The notes: a model not told the origin generated them from the letters alone. A stretch of 64,000 nt of DNA from JANSXG01 sp024743075 (GCA_042140185.1 CP159477.1:2790001-2854000), one strand, 5' to 3'. Counted from the stretch's first letter, positions 18,843-28,184 are shown. Program-made: numbers and translations.

Positions 18843-19112
18843 ATGGCTCACTCCCTCTCCGCGAAGAAGCGCGTCCGTCAGAACCTCAAGCACCGCGCCC
18901 GCAACCGCTGGCGTCTGCGCACGATGCGCGAAGCGCTGAAGAAGTTCGACGACAAGATCGTGCACTCGTCGGTGGAAGAGGCGCGTGAGGCGTACCTCGA
19001 AGCGTGCAAAATCCTGGACAAGACCGCCAGCAAGGGCGTGATCCACAAGAACCAGGCCGCGCGTCGCAAGAGCCGCCTGAACGCCCGGCTGAAGGCCAAG
19101 GCGACCGCCTGA
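18843..19112 (+). CDS. rpsT: 30S ribosomal protein S20
   Basis: 89 residues, the usual length of bS20. It binds 16S rRNA early in small-subunit assembly. The start MAHSLSAKKRVRQ, the long basic helices (RQNLKHRARNRWRLRTMREALKK) and the typical KGVIHKNQAARRKSRLNARL end identify it. Single-gene unit with its own promoter region and a strong terminator directly downstream. Bacteria often autoregulate this gene at translation; no such structure was identified in the 146-base leader. Confidence 0.97.
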   Translation: MAHSLSAKKRVRQNLKHRARNRWRLRTMREALKKFDDKIVHSSVEEAREAYLEACKILDKTASKGVIHKNQAARRKSRLNARLKAKATA

Positions 19113-19141
19113 TCGCGGGTTCAACGCGGTGATCGATGCAG

Positions 19142-19170
19142 CGCACCCGGGTGGGTGCGTTTTTGTTTTT
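19142..19170 (+). terminator. Rho-independent terminator of rpsT
   Basis: CGCACCC (19142-19148) pairs with GGGTGCG (19153-19159) over a GGGT loop, followed by a T-rich run. Confidence 0.9.
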
Positions 19171-19216
19171 GGGGACGCACCATTGAGTCCATCGCAAATT
19201 CAACCCGCTGCTTTGA

Positions 19217-20158
19217 CTACGGACACGCTTGGCCAAAAGCACCCAGCACTGCGTTCAGGTCGGCGAGGTCGATGACACCGTCGTCGTTCGTGTCCGCAAC
19301 CTGCGCGTTGTCCGAATCCTGGCCGAAGAACGCGAGCACGACATTCAGGTCGTTCAGGCTGATCTCGCCGTCGTCGTTCAAGTCCGCCGAGCAATCAAAC
19401 GCGGCCTCGTAGTGTTGAACGATCTCCGATTCCGGTAGCGCCCGCTGGTAGATAGCGACTTCATCAACGAGCCCGAAGAAGTAGTACTCGAAGCCATCGA
19501 TGCTATGCCTGCCGATGTTCACCGGGTGACTCGCTCCGACAAACGCTTGGGGCCAAGGGCCGCCATCAACGAGTTCACCGTTGACGTAGATCCCTGCGAA
19601 GTCGTTGGGCTCGTCAAGTACAAGCGCGAAGTGATTCCATTCGGGGAGTTGCGGCTCCGCATCGACCCAGTCGCCGCCCGCCAGAACGCCGGGGTTTCCG
19701 ATGTTCAGCCGCAACCCCGCTCTTACGAAGTACGGTTGATTGTCGTACATCGCGAAGTTGAGGGACCCCGCGTTGATGTCACGCCCCATGCTGACAATGT
19801 GTGCTGGAGACGTGAGTTGGTTGGCCTTCGCCCAGAACTCCAAGGTGTAGGTTGGACTCACGTCAGTGGCATTGGAGGCCGGCACGACGACGGCACCCTC
19901 AGAGAAGGCTACTGCCGAACCGAGGAACTCGGTGGCGGAGGCGACTCCTCGAGTTACGTTGCCTAAGACGTCACCGTCGTCGCCACCCGGCGCCTCGTTC
20001 AGAATGCTCCCGTCAGTCTGTTCAAAGCGCCAATATCCTGCTGGATTAGAGCTCATCACGGCGTCGGAGTATGGACTGAACGCCTTCGACTCAGCCGGCA
20101 GCCAGATTGCTGCTGCAGCAATCAGGAACAGTTGCGCGGTCTTATGGCGGTTTTGCAT
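19217..20158 (-). CDS. Secreted LamG-like protein with C-terminal dockerin repeats
   Basis: 313 residues, started at the ATG behind GGAG and followed by a signal peptide (LFLIAAAAIWLPAESKA). Residues about 30-240 form a concanavalin/LamG-type sandwich: AGYWRFEQTDG, YTLEFWAK, WNHFALVLDE, YVNGELVDGG, FFGLVDEVAIYQRAL and the HYEAAF end are the classic order of LamG_3 domains. The C-terminus is two EF-hand/dockerin-like repeats, DLNDDGEISLNDLNVVLAFFG and DTNDDGVIDLADLNAVLGAFG, flanked by Cys on both sides (FDCSAD and QACP). It is likely an extracellular, calcium-binding, carbohydrate- or matrix-associated protein. The same terminal module occurs in the S8 protease of this window. Confidence 0.85.
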   Translation of the reverse strand: MQNRHKTAQLFLIAAAAIWLPAESKAFSPYSDAVMSSNPAGYWRFEQTDGSILNEAPGGDDGDVLGNVTRGVASATEFLGSAVAFSEGAVVVPASNATDVSPTYTLEFWAKANQLTSPAHIVSMGRDINAGSLNFAMYDNQPYFVRAGLRLNIGNPGVLAGGDWVDAEPQLPEWNHFALVLDEPNDFAGIYVNGELVDGGPWPQAFVGASHPVNIGRHSIDGFEYYFFGLVDEVAIYQRALPESEIVQHYEAAFDCSADLNDDGEISLNDLNVVLAFFGQDSDNAQVADTNDDGVIDLADLNAVLGAFGQACP

Positions 20159-20310
20159 GTTTCTCCTTCTTGTTCGCGGCACCCAGGCCATTGAGAACGC
20201 TGCGATACGCATGGTCACAGCACCACCCAGCGTACGCCAATATCTACTCGATTCAAGGCGAACGTCGAAGCTACCGCCTGATGGGGCGCGCGGGCGAGCC
20301 ATTCGAAGAC

Positions 20311-20799
20311 CTATCGCTTCCGCCTCTTCAACTTCGCCCGCGCCTTGACCATCGCCTGCTGACGTTCGTGGCGCCAGGCCTGCTGGTAGTCGATGGGTTC
20401 GGGCTCCGGTGTGGGCGGAGCGGCGCCCGGTTTGTCGCTCTGGCTCTCGAGGCCCGGCACTGGCGGGCAAGCCGCCGGTGGCGCCTTTGGTGACACCTCC
20501 TGTGACGTGCCGGTCTGCTTCTCCGCCTTGGCGCGGGCCTTGGCGTCGGCTCGCTGCTGGCGTTCGAGGGCGCGCGTGTGCGTCAGGGCCTGGGTCGCGG
20601 CCATTCGCCGACGGTTGCGCTCGCGTGCGATGACGGCGTCCTGCTTTGCGTCGCCGGTCGGCTCGGGCTCATCCATGAGCGCTTCGAGGGTCTTCAGGGC
20701 CTTGGCCTGGACGCGGATGGCGACGAGTTCGAGCTCGGCCTTGGCGGCGCGGAGTTGGATGTCGAGATCGGTGCGGTTCGGGGTGGTGTGCATGTGCAT
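20311..20799 (-). CDS. Charged helical protein of unknown function
   Basis: 162 residues, started at the ATG with a GGAAGG site ahead (MHMHTTPNRTDLDIQ). Residues 10-110 are almost entirely helical and rich in Ala, Arg, Lys, Glu and Gln (QLRAAKAELELVAIRVQAKA, then RQQRADAKARAKAEK), which would form a coiled coil. A Pro-rich linker and a very basic tail ending in LKRRKR follow. There is no signal peptide and no recognised domain. The composition hints at nucleic-acid or membrane-surface binding, but this is not evidence of function. Isolated between the LamG protein and the divergent old yellow enzyme. Confidence 0.5.
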   Translation of the reverse strand: MHMHTTPNRTDLDIQLRAAKAELELVAIRVQAKALKTLEALMDEPEPTGDAKQDAVIARERNRRRMAATQALTHTRALERQQRADAKARAKAEKQTGTSQEVSPKAPPAACPPVPGLESQSDKPGAAPPTPEPEPIDYQQAWRHERQQAMVKARAKLKRRKR

Positions 20800-21050
20800 T
20801 GTCCTTCCGTAAGAAGGCGCCGGCGGCCCACGCGGCGCGCGCAGGACGTGGCGATGCGAAAAGGCATCGCGAGAATCCGCAGGAAGTACGGGCGGAAAAT
20901 AATTTTGAAAAGTCGGAAAGTGGCGATGCGCCCGGACCCACCCGGCGCGCGCCGGGGCGGACTTTCCCACGGGGTTGTGATCCGGCTGCCTAGCATCCGA
21001 GCCCTCACCCTTTCCCCTGCTTCCTCATCCTTGCGCTCCGGAGACACCTG

Positions 21051-22175
21051 ATGAACGACTCCTCCAACGACCCGCTCTTCCAGCCCTACCAACTCGGCGC
21101 AATCACGCTGCCCAACCGCGTGCTCATGGCGCCTCTGACGCGTTCGCGTTCGAGCCAGCCGGGTGACATTCCCAACGACATGAACGCGACCTACTACCGC
21201 CAGCGGGCGAGCGCGGGGCTGATCATCGCCGAGGCGACTCAGGTTTCACGCCAGGGCAAGGGGTACGCGTTCACGCCGGGGATCCACTCCAAGGAGCAGG
21301 TCCAAGGCTGGCGGAAGGTCACCGGCGCGGTTCACGCCGCGGGCGGGCGGATCCACCTGCAGCTGTGGCACGTCGGGCGCATCTCGCATCCGGATCTTCA
21401 GCCGGACGGGGCCAAGCCGGTCGCGCCGAGCGCGATCAAGCCGGAAGGCGCGCAGACGTTCGTCAGCGCGGATTCCGGGATGGTCGATATCCCCGAGCCG
21501 CGGGCGCTCGAGACCGACGAGATCCCGGGGATCGTGGAGCAGTTCCGGAGCGGCGCTGTGAACGCGAAGGAGGCCGGGTTCGACGGCGTGGAGATCCACG
21601 GCGCGAACGGCTACCTGATCGACCAGTTCATCCGGAGCGGCACGAACCGGCGGGCGGACGAGTACGGCGGGAGCATCGCGAACCGAATCCGCCTGCCCCT
21701 GATGATCGCCGAGGCGGTCATGGGCGTGTGGGGCGCGGACCGGGTCGGCATCCGGCTGAGCCCGACGGGCAGCTTCAACGACATGCGCGACGACGATCCG
21801 GTGGAGACCTACGGCAAACTCGGCGAGAAGCTCGGTGAGATCGGCATCGGCTATGTGGAGGTGGTCGAGGATTCGTTCCAGGGCAACCACAAGAGCGGTC
21901 GCCCCGAGTCGGTGATCGACGCGATCCGGTCCGGGTACACCGGGCCCTACATCGGCAACGGCAACTACGACGCCGACGAGGCACGCGAACGGATCCGCAG
22001 CGGACGCTGCGACTTGGCGAGCTTCGGGCGCCCGTTCATCTCCAACCCCGACCTGCCCGAGCGGTTCCGACGCGGTGCCCCGCTCAACGAGTGGGACAGC
22101 GACAGTTTCTACGGCGGCGACGAGCACGGATATATCGATTACCCGTCGCTTGATGAATCGAACGCTCCGGCCTGA
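21051..22175 (+). CDS. Old yellow enzyme family FMN oxidoreductase
   Basis: 374 residues, the usual length for the family. NAD(P)H-dependent FMN enzymes of this group reduce activated C=C bonds such as enones, N-ethylmaleimide and nitro compounds. An (alpha/beta)8 barrel is evident: LPNRVLMAPLTRSR near residue 20-33, QLWHVGRISHP near 105, GFDGVEIHGANGYLIDQF near 179-196 with the His-x2-Asn pair that binds the substrate carbonyl, RRADEYGGS just after, and IGNGNYDADEA plus FGRPFISNPDLPER as phosphate-binding end. It most resembles the NemA/OPR subgroup. Followed by the CPBP protease gene on the same strand after 44 bp. Confidence 0.9.
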   Translation: MNDSSNDPLFQPYQLGAITLPNRVLMAPLTRSRSSQPGDIPNDMNATYYRQRASAGLIIAEATQVSRQGKGYAFTPGIHSKEQVQGWRKVTGAVHAAGGRIHLQLWHVGRISHPDLQPDGAKPVAPSAIKPEGAQTFVSADSGMVDIPEPRALETDEIPGIVEQFRSGAVNAKEAGFDGVEIHGANGYLIDQFIRSGTNRRADEYGGSIANRIRLPLMIAEAVMGVWGADRVGIRLSPTGSFNDMRDDDPVETYGKLGEKLGEIGIGYVEVVEDSFQGNHKSGRPESVIDAIRSGYTGPYIGNGNYDADEARERIRSGRCDLASFGRPFISNPDLPERFRRGAPLNEWDSDSFYGGDEHGYIDYPSLDESNAPA

Positions 22176-22219
22176 CGGGGTGCAGCAGGTCGCCGGTCCC
22201 GCCGATACCCTGAGCGGTG

Positions 22220-23059
22220 ATGGGGAAGACGACCGGCGAGGACACTTCGAGCGCGCCGCTCCGCTTCGGGCCTCCGAAGGGCGGGTATTTCGGTCGTAGT
22301 CGCACGCCGCTGCATGTGCTGGTGTTCCTGCTTCCCCTGATCATCTTTTACGAGATCGGTTCGGCGATCTGGCTGGCCGGGTCGGACGGGGCACTCGCGC
22401 AGGACATCCGGGCGAGGCGGATCATCGCGCAGCTGTTCGACTCGTTCGGGATCTACGGCGTGTACCTGCCGGGCATCCTGATTCTCGTGGTGCTGCTGAT
22501 CTGGCATGTGCTGACGCGGGACCCGTGGCGGGTGCGCCAGAAGACGGTCGGCGGGATGTGGGTGGAGGCGCTGGTGTGGACGGTGCCGCTGCTGGTGCTG
22601 GGGCAGTTGCTGTACCGGCTGCTGATCGGCAACGGGGCGCCGACGGTGGTCGGGGCCGGGCCGGAACTGATCGGGCTGTCGGGCGACGCGATCAGCGGGC
22701 ACTCGATGGGAGCACGGGCGACGATCTCGATCGGGGCGGGGCTGTACGAGGAACTGCTGTTCCGGATGGTGGCGATCGCGATCATCCACCTGCTGCTGGT
22801 CGATGTGGGCGGGCTGAAGAGTTCGACGGGGACGATCGCGGCGGTGGTGATCTCCTCGGCGATGTTCGCGGTGTACCACGATGTCGGCGTGCTCCCCGGG
22901 GGGCCGAACTCGATCCAGTGGGCGGAGTTGGTGTTCTTTTTCGCCGCGGGCTTGTACTTCGGGGCGCTGTACATCGCCCGTGGTTTCGGGATCGTGGCGG
23001 GCGTCCACGCGCTGTACGACCTGGCGGTGCTGGTGGTGATCCCGGGGACGACCGGCTGA
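22220..23059 (+). CDS. CPBP family intramembrane metalloprotease
   Basis: 279 residues from the ATG at 22220; a GTG immediately before it is also possible. Six to eight hydrophobic segments are seen. The glutamate-rich motif YEELLFRM (about residues 175-182), the motif FAVYHD around 215 and a His in VHALYDL near 266 are the three CPBP (Abi) motifs forming the membrane-embedded active site. Members include type II CAAX prenyl proteases and bacterial immunity or secretion proteins. Its substrate cannot be read here. It lies between the oxidoreductase and the GroES-like gene. Confidence 0.85.
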   Translation: MGKTTGEDTSSAPLRFGPPKGGYFGRSRTPLHVLVFLLPLIIFYEIGSAIWLAGSDGALAQDIRARRIIAQLFDSFGIYGVYLPGILILVVLLIWHVLTRDPWRVRQKTVGGMWVEALVWTVPLLVLGQLLYRLLIGNGAPTVVGAGPELIGLSGDAISGHSMGARATISIGAGLYEELLFRMVAIAIIHLLLVDVGGLKSSTGTIAAVVISSAMFAVYHDVGVLPGGPNSIQWAELVFFFAAGLYFGALYIARGFGIVAGVHALYDLAVLVVIPGTTG

Positions 23060-23120
23060 CGGGCTGGGGCGGCTGATGATCGAGCGATCGCCCGATCCGG
23101 AGCGGATACACTTCGCCCCT

Positions 23121-23450
23121 ATGGCATCTGGCAAGACCAAACCGGCTCTGGAGATCGTGGAACCCATCGGGGCACGCGTGCTGATCCGCAAGGATGAGGA
23201 CAAAAAGCAGACCAAGGCGGGGCTGCACCTGCCCGACAAGATCGAGATCCCCACGCTGACCGGGCGGATCGTCTCGATCTCGGCGCAGGTCGCGGGCGAT
23301 GACGATTACCCGATCCGCCAGTACGACCGGGTGCTGTTCAACCCGAAGCACGGCATCCCTGTGGACTTCGAGGGCGACAACCGGCTGTTCGTGATCCCGG
23401 TGGAGGACATCGTCGCGGTGTTCCGCAAGGCCGACGAGACCGATGCGTGA
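23121..23450 (+). CDS. GroES/Cpn10-family co-chaperonin-like protein
   Basis: 109 residues, started at the ATG that gives the usual Cpn10 N-terminus; an upstream ATG in frame is less likely. The order of Cpn10 features is kept: IVEPIGARVLIRKDED (beta strands), the mobile loop KKQTKAGLHLPDK, LTGRIVSIS, YDRVLFNPKHG, and a C-terminal RLFVIPVEDIVAVF. It differs from canonical GroES in the loop tip (AGLHL for GGIVL) and an acidic insert VAGDDDYPI. There is no groEL next to it; the gene overlaps aroA by 8 bases instead. It may be a divergent second co-chaperonin. Confidence 0.75.
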   Translation: MASGKTKPALEIVEPIGARVLIRKDEDKKQTKAGLHLPDKIEIPTLTGRIVSISAQVAGDDDYPIRQYDRVLFNPKHGIPVDFEGDNRLFVIPVEDIVAVFRKADETDA

Positions 23451-24852
23451 GCCGATGAGCGACGCCTCGGCCTATCTGGAAACTCTGCGTAAGCCGCTGG
23501 GCAAGCTGCCGGACCCGCTGCCGCTGCGGACGCTGGCGGAGTTGACGGGGGATTCCGCGCCGCGGTTCAAGTGCGCGATCATGCCGCCGGGCTCGAAGAG
23601 CCTGTCGAACCGGGCGCTGCTGATCGCGGCGCTGGCGGAGGGGGACTCGCTGATCAAGCGCCCGCTCCTGGACGCCGACGATGCCAAGCGGATGCTCGGC
23701 GCGCTGCGGACGCTGGGCGTGGGTCTCGAGGCGCACCCGAAGGGCGACTTCGTGGTCGTGCGCGGCGCCGGCGGCGAGCTGCGCGGCGGGTGCGAGCTGT
23801 TCCTCAACAACGCCGGTACGGCGACGCGGTTCCTGACGGCGGCAGCGGTGCTGGCGCACGGGCCGGTGGAGATCGACGGCAACGAGCGGATGCGCGAGCG
23901 GCCCTTGGGCGAGCTGATCGGGCTGCTGCGCGAGCTGGGAGCCGAGATCGAGGAACTCGGCGAGCCGGGGTTCGTGCCGATCCGCATCGAGGGCCGCGGC
24001 ACGCTGAGGGGCGGGGAGATCGTGATCCCGACGACGCAGTCGAGCCAGTTCGTCTCGGCGCTGATCATGGTCGCGCCGTGGTTCGGGGAGGGGCTGACGA
24101 TCCACCTGGAGGGGGAAATCACTTCGGGCTCGTACATCGACATGACCACGGGCCTGCTCGCGGGGGTTGCCGGGGCGGAGGTGTTCGTTTCGGAGGACGG
24201 GCGGACGATCGAGATCGCGCCGGGCGGGTACGGCTGCTTCGAGTACGAGGTGGAGCCGGACGCGTCGGGCGCGACCTACCTGTGGGGAGCCGCGGCGCTG
24301 TTCCCGGGGTCGCTGTGTCGCGTGCCGGGGATGCACTTCACGGCGCTGCAGCACGATGCCCGGTTCCCGATGGTGCTGCGCCGGATGGGCTGCCCGATCG
24401 AGTACTCGGGCGGATCGGGCAATGTGACGGGGGCGAGGGCGCTGGAGGGGCTGGACGAGGCCGACCTGTCGCAGATGCCCGACACCGCGATGACGCTGGC
24501 CGCCGTCGCGGCGTTTGCGGAGGGGCCGACGCGGATCACGGGGCTGCGGACGCTGCGTGTGAAGGAGACCGACCGGATCGAGGCGATCGCGACGGAACTG
24601 TCGAAGATCGGCTGCCGGGTGGACACGAAGGCCGACGAACTGACCGTCACGCCCCCGGAGGGCGGGGTGGACTGCTCGGCGGGCTGCGAGGCCGTGACCT
24701 TCGACACCTACGACGACCACCGGATGGCGATGTCGCTGGCGCTGATCGGGCTGCGCCGGCCGAATGTATTCATCAACGATCCGGGGTGCGTGAACAAGAC
24801 CTACGCCGGGTTCTGGGCGGATCTGGCCTCGATCTACGAGGCGGCGCTCTAG
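23443..24852 (+). CDS. aroA: 3-phosphoshikimate 1-carboxyvinyltransferase
   Basis: 469 residues. EPSP synthase joins shikimate-3-phosphate with phosphoenolpyruvate in the sixth step of the shikimate pathway. Recognised motifs: PPGSKSLSNRALLIAALA (about 48-65), LNNAGTATRFLTA (about 120-132), IPTTQSSQFVSALIMVAPW, LRVKETDRI (about 369-377) and DDHRMAMSLAL. The residue pattern NAGTATR suggests the class I-like active site, but inhibitor sensitivity cannot be stated from this alone. A slightly long N-terminus (about 40 residues before the first barrel) is present. The start overlaps the GroES-like stop by 8 bases, so the pair is translationally linked. Confidence 0.95.
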   Translation: MREPMSDASAYLETLRKPLGKLPDPLPLRTLAELTGDSAPRFKCAIMPPGSKSLSNRALLIAALAEGDSLIKRPLLDADDAKRMLGALRTLGVGLEAHPKGDFVVVRGAGGELRGGCELFLNNAGTATRFLTAAAVLAHGPVEIDGNERMRERPLGELIGLLRELGAEIEELGEPGFVPIRIEGRGTLRGGEIVIPTTQSSQFVSALIMVAPWFGEGLTIHLEGEITSGSYIDMTTGLLAGVAGAEVFVSEDGRTIEIAPGGYGCFEYEVEPDASGATYLWGAAALFPGSLCRVPGMHFTALQHDARFPMVLRRMGCPIEYSGGSGNVTGARALEGLDEADLSQMPDTAMTLAAVAAFAEGPTRITGLRTLRVKETDRIEAIATELSKIGCRVDTKADELTVTPPEGGVDCSAGCEAVTFDTYDDHRMAMSLALIGLRRPNVFINDPGCVNKTYAGFWADLASIYEAAL

Positions 24853-24917
24853 GGCGATCCTCCACTGACGCCCGGAAAGTCGCACGACGGGGCGGATCGG
24901 GCGATACTGGGCGGTTG

Positions 24918-26788
24918 ATGTCCTCTCCCGGTTCGAACAAACGGAAGAAGCGCCCTCGCACGTTCTGGGGGTTTGCGCGCGAACTGCTGCACGAGCGGAC
25001 GCGTCTGGCGATCGGGCTGGTGTTCGCCTTTGTCTCGGCGATCGGGATGGGGGCGGGGCTGCTGGGCATCGTGGGCGTTCTGGACCTGATCAACCCGGAG
25101 ACGGGGAGCATCGGCCTGAGCCCACGCGAGCGCCTGGAAGAGTTGATGGCGGGGCTGCCGGGGAGCCCGACGCTGCCGGACTCGGTCCTCGGGGCGATCC
25201 CCGCGGAACCGTTCGGGGCGGTGGTGGCGATCATCATCGGGCTCGGGATCCTGACGGTGATCGGCGCGACGGCGAACTTCCTGCACCAGTACATCGCGAT
25301 CACCGTGTGCACGCGCGCCGTGGCGAGGATCCGCTCGCGGGTGTTCTCGCACATCCTCGCGCTGCCTCTGGGCGGGATCGTGGCGGGGAACGCGTCGGAC
25401 CGGATCAGCCGGCTGCTGGCGGACACGGCGGCGCTGAACCGGGGGTTCATCGCGGTGACCAGCCGCGCAACGGCGCAGGTGACCAAGGGCGCGGTGATGC
25501 TGGTGGTGGCGATGGTGATCGACTGGCGCCTGAGCATCGTGACGATCGTGGTCGCGCCGATCATGGCGACGATCATCCGGAAGCTGGGCAAGCGGATCCG
25601 GCGTGCCATCCGGGGGGCGATGCAGGGGCAGGCGAAGCTCCTGGGCAACGCGACGGAGGTCGTGCACGGGTTCCGGGTGGTGAAGGTGTACGGGTCTGAG
25701 CCGCACGAGCTTGAGCGGTTCAATGTGATCAACAACGAGGTGGTGCGCGAGGAGCTCCGGGCGCGGACGGCGAAGGCGCTCTCGAGCCCGCTGATCGAGA
25801 TGATCGCGATCATCGTGATCGGCGGGCTCGCGATCCTCGCGGCGAGGGCGATCCTGGGCGGGGCGCTGAACGTGAACGAGTTCCTGGTGCGCTGGCGGCG
25901 CTGGCGGTGGCCGGTCAGTCGCTCAAGCCCTTGAACGGCGTGGTTCAGGAGATCCAGGCGGCGGAGGCCTCGGCGCAGCGGGTGCAGGAGATTCTGGACG
26001 AGGTGCCCGAACGCGACCTGCAGCGCGGCGAGAAGAAAGTGCCTCGACACCACGAGAAGATCGTCTTCGACGGGGTGTCGCTGACCTACCCGGGGGCGGA
26101 GACGCCGGCGGTGGACGGCATGGACCTGACGGTGGAATTCGGCGAGTCGGTGGCGATCGTCGGGCCGAACGGCTCGGGCAAGACGAGCCTGCTGTCGCTG
26201 GTGCCGAGCCTGTACCTGCCGAGCTCGGGTCGGGTGCTGATCGACGGAGTGGACCTTGCGGAGGCGGACCTGCGCTCGGTGCGCGACCAGATCGCGGTGG
26301 TGACGCAGGAGGTAGTGCTGTTCGCGGGGACGGTGGCGGAGAACATCGCGTACGCGAGACCGGAAGCGACGCGCGAGCAGATCGCCGACGCCGCGAGGCG
26401 GGCGCGGGCGATGGGATTCATCGAGGCGATGCCCGGCGGGCTGGACGCGAAGGTCGGCGAGCGCGGTCTGACGCTCTCGGGCGGGCAGCGCCAGCGGATC
26501 GCGATCGCGCGGGCGATTTTGCGTGACCCGGCGATTCTGATCATGGACGAGGCGACCTCGATGATCGACACGCAGTCGGAGGCGGAGATCACGCAGGCGA
26601 TCGCGGAGTTCGGCACGGGGCGGACGGTGCTGATCGTGGCGCACCGACTGGCGACGGTGATGAACGCGGACCGGATCGTGGTGATGGACGCGGGCAAGGT
26701 GGTGGACACGGGCACGCACGCGGAATTGCTGGAGCGGTGCCCGCTGTATGCGGGTCTGGCGAGCCACCAGTTGGCGGCGGGGGCTTAG
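24918..26788 (+). CDS. MsbA-like ABC exporter with one frame break
   Basis: About 624 residues when read across a break near 25888, where one base is missing (NEFLVALAALAVAGQSLK). Residues 20-330 are the transmembrane half with about six helices and the coupling region FRVVKVYGSEPHELERF; residues 370-620 are the nucleotide-binding half with Walker A GPNGSGKTSLL, Q-loop VVTQEVVLF, signature LSGGQRQR, Walker B ILIMDEATS and H-loop VAHRL. This half-transporter would dimerise and move lipids, lipid A or drugs out of the inner membrane. A link to the lipid A genes of this window is plausible but unproved. Two paralogous membrane proteins follow immediately. Confidence 0.85.
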
Positions 26789-26791
26789 GCT

Positions 26792-27457
26792 GTGTTCCGC
26801 AAAGTGACCAAATGGGTCGCCGAGGCGACCCGCTCCGAGGACGACCGGCTGAGCGAGTTTCTGGACGGGATCGACGATCCGATCGCTCGCGAGGTCGAGT
26901 GGTCGGCGGCGTCGAGCGGCGGGGCGAACTTTCGGACGCACCGGCTGAAGGTTGTGTCGCCGGTGCGGGCGGAGTTCCGGCTGGCTTTCGGGGCGATGCT
27001 GTTCTGCTGGATCTTCTTCGTGATCGGGCTGGTGGCGATCGGGTTCGGGGTGGCGTCGCTGACGGGGGCTCTCTCGAAGGGGCCGCCGTGGTGGTTCATC
27101 TTCCCGTTTGGTCTGGTGTTCGGCGGGGTGGGAGCGGGGATGTGGTGGGCGATGTCGCGTCCTCGGGTGTTCGACATGCAGGACCTGTGGTACTGGCGCG
27201 GCAAGCGTCCTCTCGACCGGGAGGCGGTGGAGCGGTGCGAGGACTCGGCGCCGCTGGACCTGGTGCACGCGATCCAGATCATCCGCGAGCGGGTCAGCGG
27301 CAACGAATCGTCGTACAACAGCTACGAGATCAACCTGGTGCTGCACGACGGGCGCCGGGTGAACGTGGTGGACCACGGGAACCTGAAGCACATCCGGAAG
27401 GATGCGCAGGCGATCGCGGACCTGATCGGGGTGCCGGTGTGGGACGCGACGGCGTAG
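26792..27457 (+). CDS. Membrane protein of unknown family, paralog 1
   Basis: 221 residues from a GTG start 3 bp after the ABC exporter stop. A cytoplasmic N-terminus (about 70 residues) with a DDPIAREVEW segment is followed by two transmembrane helices (about 70-95 and 103-122), then a soluble C-terminal domain. That domain contains SRPRVFDMQDLWYWRG, and SYEINLVLHDGRRVNVVDHG then HIRKDAQAIADLIGVPVWD. The next gene encodes a protein with the same layout and near-identical C-terminal motif. I do not recognise the family; the end resembles a PH-like or DUF fold that recognises something at the membrane surface. Probably co-transcribed with the exporter. Confidence 0.7.
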   Translation: MFRKVTKWVAEATRSEDDRLSEFLDGIDDPIAREVEWSAASSGGANFRTHRLKVVSPVRAEFRLAFGAMLFCWIFFVIGLVAIGFGVASLTGALSKGPPWWFIFPFGLVFGGVGAGMWWAMSRPRVFDMQDLWYWRGKRPLDREAVERCEDSAPLDLVHAIQIIRERVSGNESSYNSYEINLVLHDGRRVNVVDHGNLKHIRKDAQAIADLIGVPVWDATA

Positions 27458-27470
27458 GCGAGGAGCGCAG

Positions 27471-28184
27471 ATGGCCGCATCGCCGGACGAACCCGGCCAT
27501 TCAGCCGAGCGTGTGTCGGGCGGACCGCCGCGCGACCTGCTCGCGCGGCTGGATGACCCGGTGGCGGAGCGGACGGAGTGGACGCCGCTGGTGCGGCTGG
27601 GGACGCATCTGCACACGCATCGGCTGGTGCAGGACTCGGTGTCGCGCTGGTCGATGCGTCCGACGCTGGCTGTTCGCCTGCCGAGCGGGCTGATGTGCCT
27701 GCTGTTTGTCGCGATCGGCGTGATGCTGTTGGTCGGGGGCGTGCTGGGGCTCCGAAACCCGGCTGCGGTGCTGTCGCAGAGCGTGTGGGCGGGGCTGCTG
27801 TACCTCGGGCTGGGTGTGTGCGGGTTCTATGTGGCTTCGGCGGGAATCCGGCAGTATTGGTGGGTGTGCCAGCCGCGCGTGTTCGATCTGCAGGCGAAGG
27901 GGTACTGGCGGGGGGCGGGGCCCCCGGGTGTCGGAACTCCCAAGGCCGGGCGTCACTCGGCGCCGCTGGAGGAGGTGCACGCGGTGCAGATCCTCGGGGA
28001 GTTGGTTCGGGGGACCAGGGCGACGGAGCTTCGCGACTTCATGAGCTACGAGATCAACCTGGTGCTGGATGATGGGCGGCGGGTGAATGTGGTGGATCAT
28101 GGGAGCCTGGAGCACATCCGAAAGGATGCCGCGGCGATCGGTGACCTGATCGGGGTGCCGGTTTGGGATGCGACGGGGACTTAG
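27471..28184 (+). CDS. Membrane protein of unknown family, paralog 2
   Basis: 237 residues, 13 bp behind its paralog. The same order is found: N-terminal soluble part with LDDPVAERTEW, two helices (about 68-92 and 105-125), QPRVFDLQAKGYWRG, and a C-terminal SYEINLVLDDGRRVNVVDHG plus HIRKDAAAIGDLIGVPVWD. Between the two copies the helices have diverged strongly while the C-terminal domain is nearly identical, so the C-terminal domain carries the constrained function. No known family. This pair and the ABC exporter form a compact cluster of four bases to 13 bases spacing. Confidence 0.7.
   Translation: MAASPDEPGHSAERVSGGPPRDLLARLDDPVAERTEWTPLVRLGTHLHTHRLVQDSVSRWSMRPTLAVRLPSGLMCLLFVAIGVMLLVGGVLGLRNPAAVLSQSVWAGLLYLGLGVCGFYVASAGIRQYWWVCQPRVFDLQAKGYWRGAGPPGVGTPKAGRHSAPLEEVHAVQILGELVRGTRATELRDFMSYEINLVLDDGRRVNVVDHGSLEHIRKDAAAIGDLIGVPVWDATGT

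Noticed and set aside
18679..18939. Open frame covering the rpsT leader
   Set aside because: It overlaps the candidate promoter, starts without a ribosome site and has no homology-like features.
25880..25910. Programmed frameshift in the ABC exporter or other broken genes
   Set aside because: No slippery heptamer or downstream pseudoknot was seen, and the breaks hit unrelated genes in a common GC-rich context, which fits error better.
24773..27616. Long minus-strand open frame across the ABC exporter region
   Set aside because: Arg/His/Pro-rich translation with no motif; the plus strand holds aroA, the exporter and paralogs with clear motifs.
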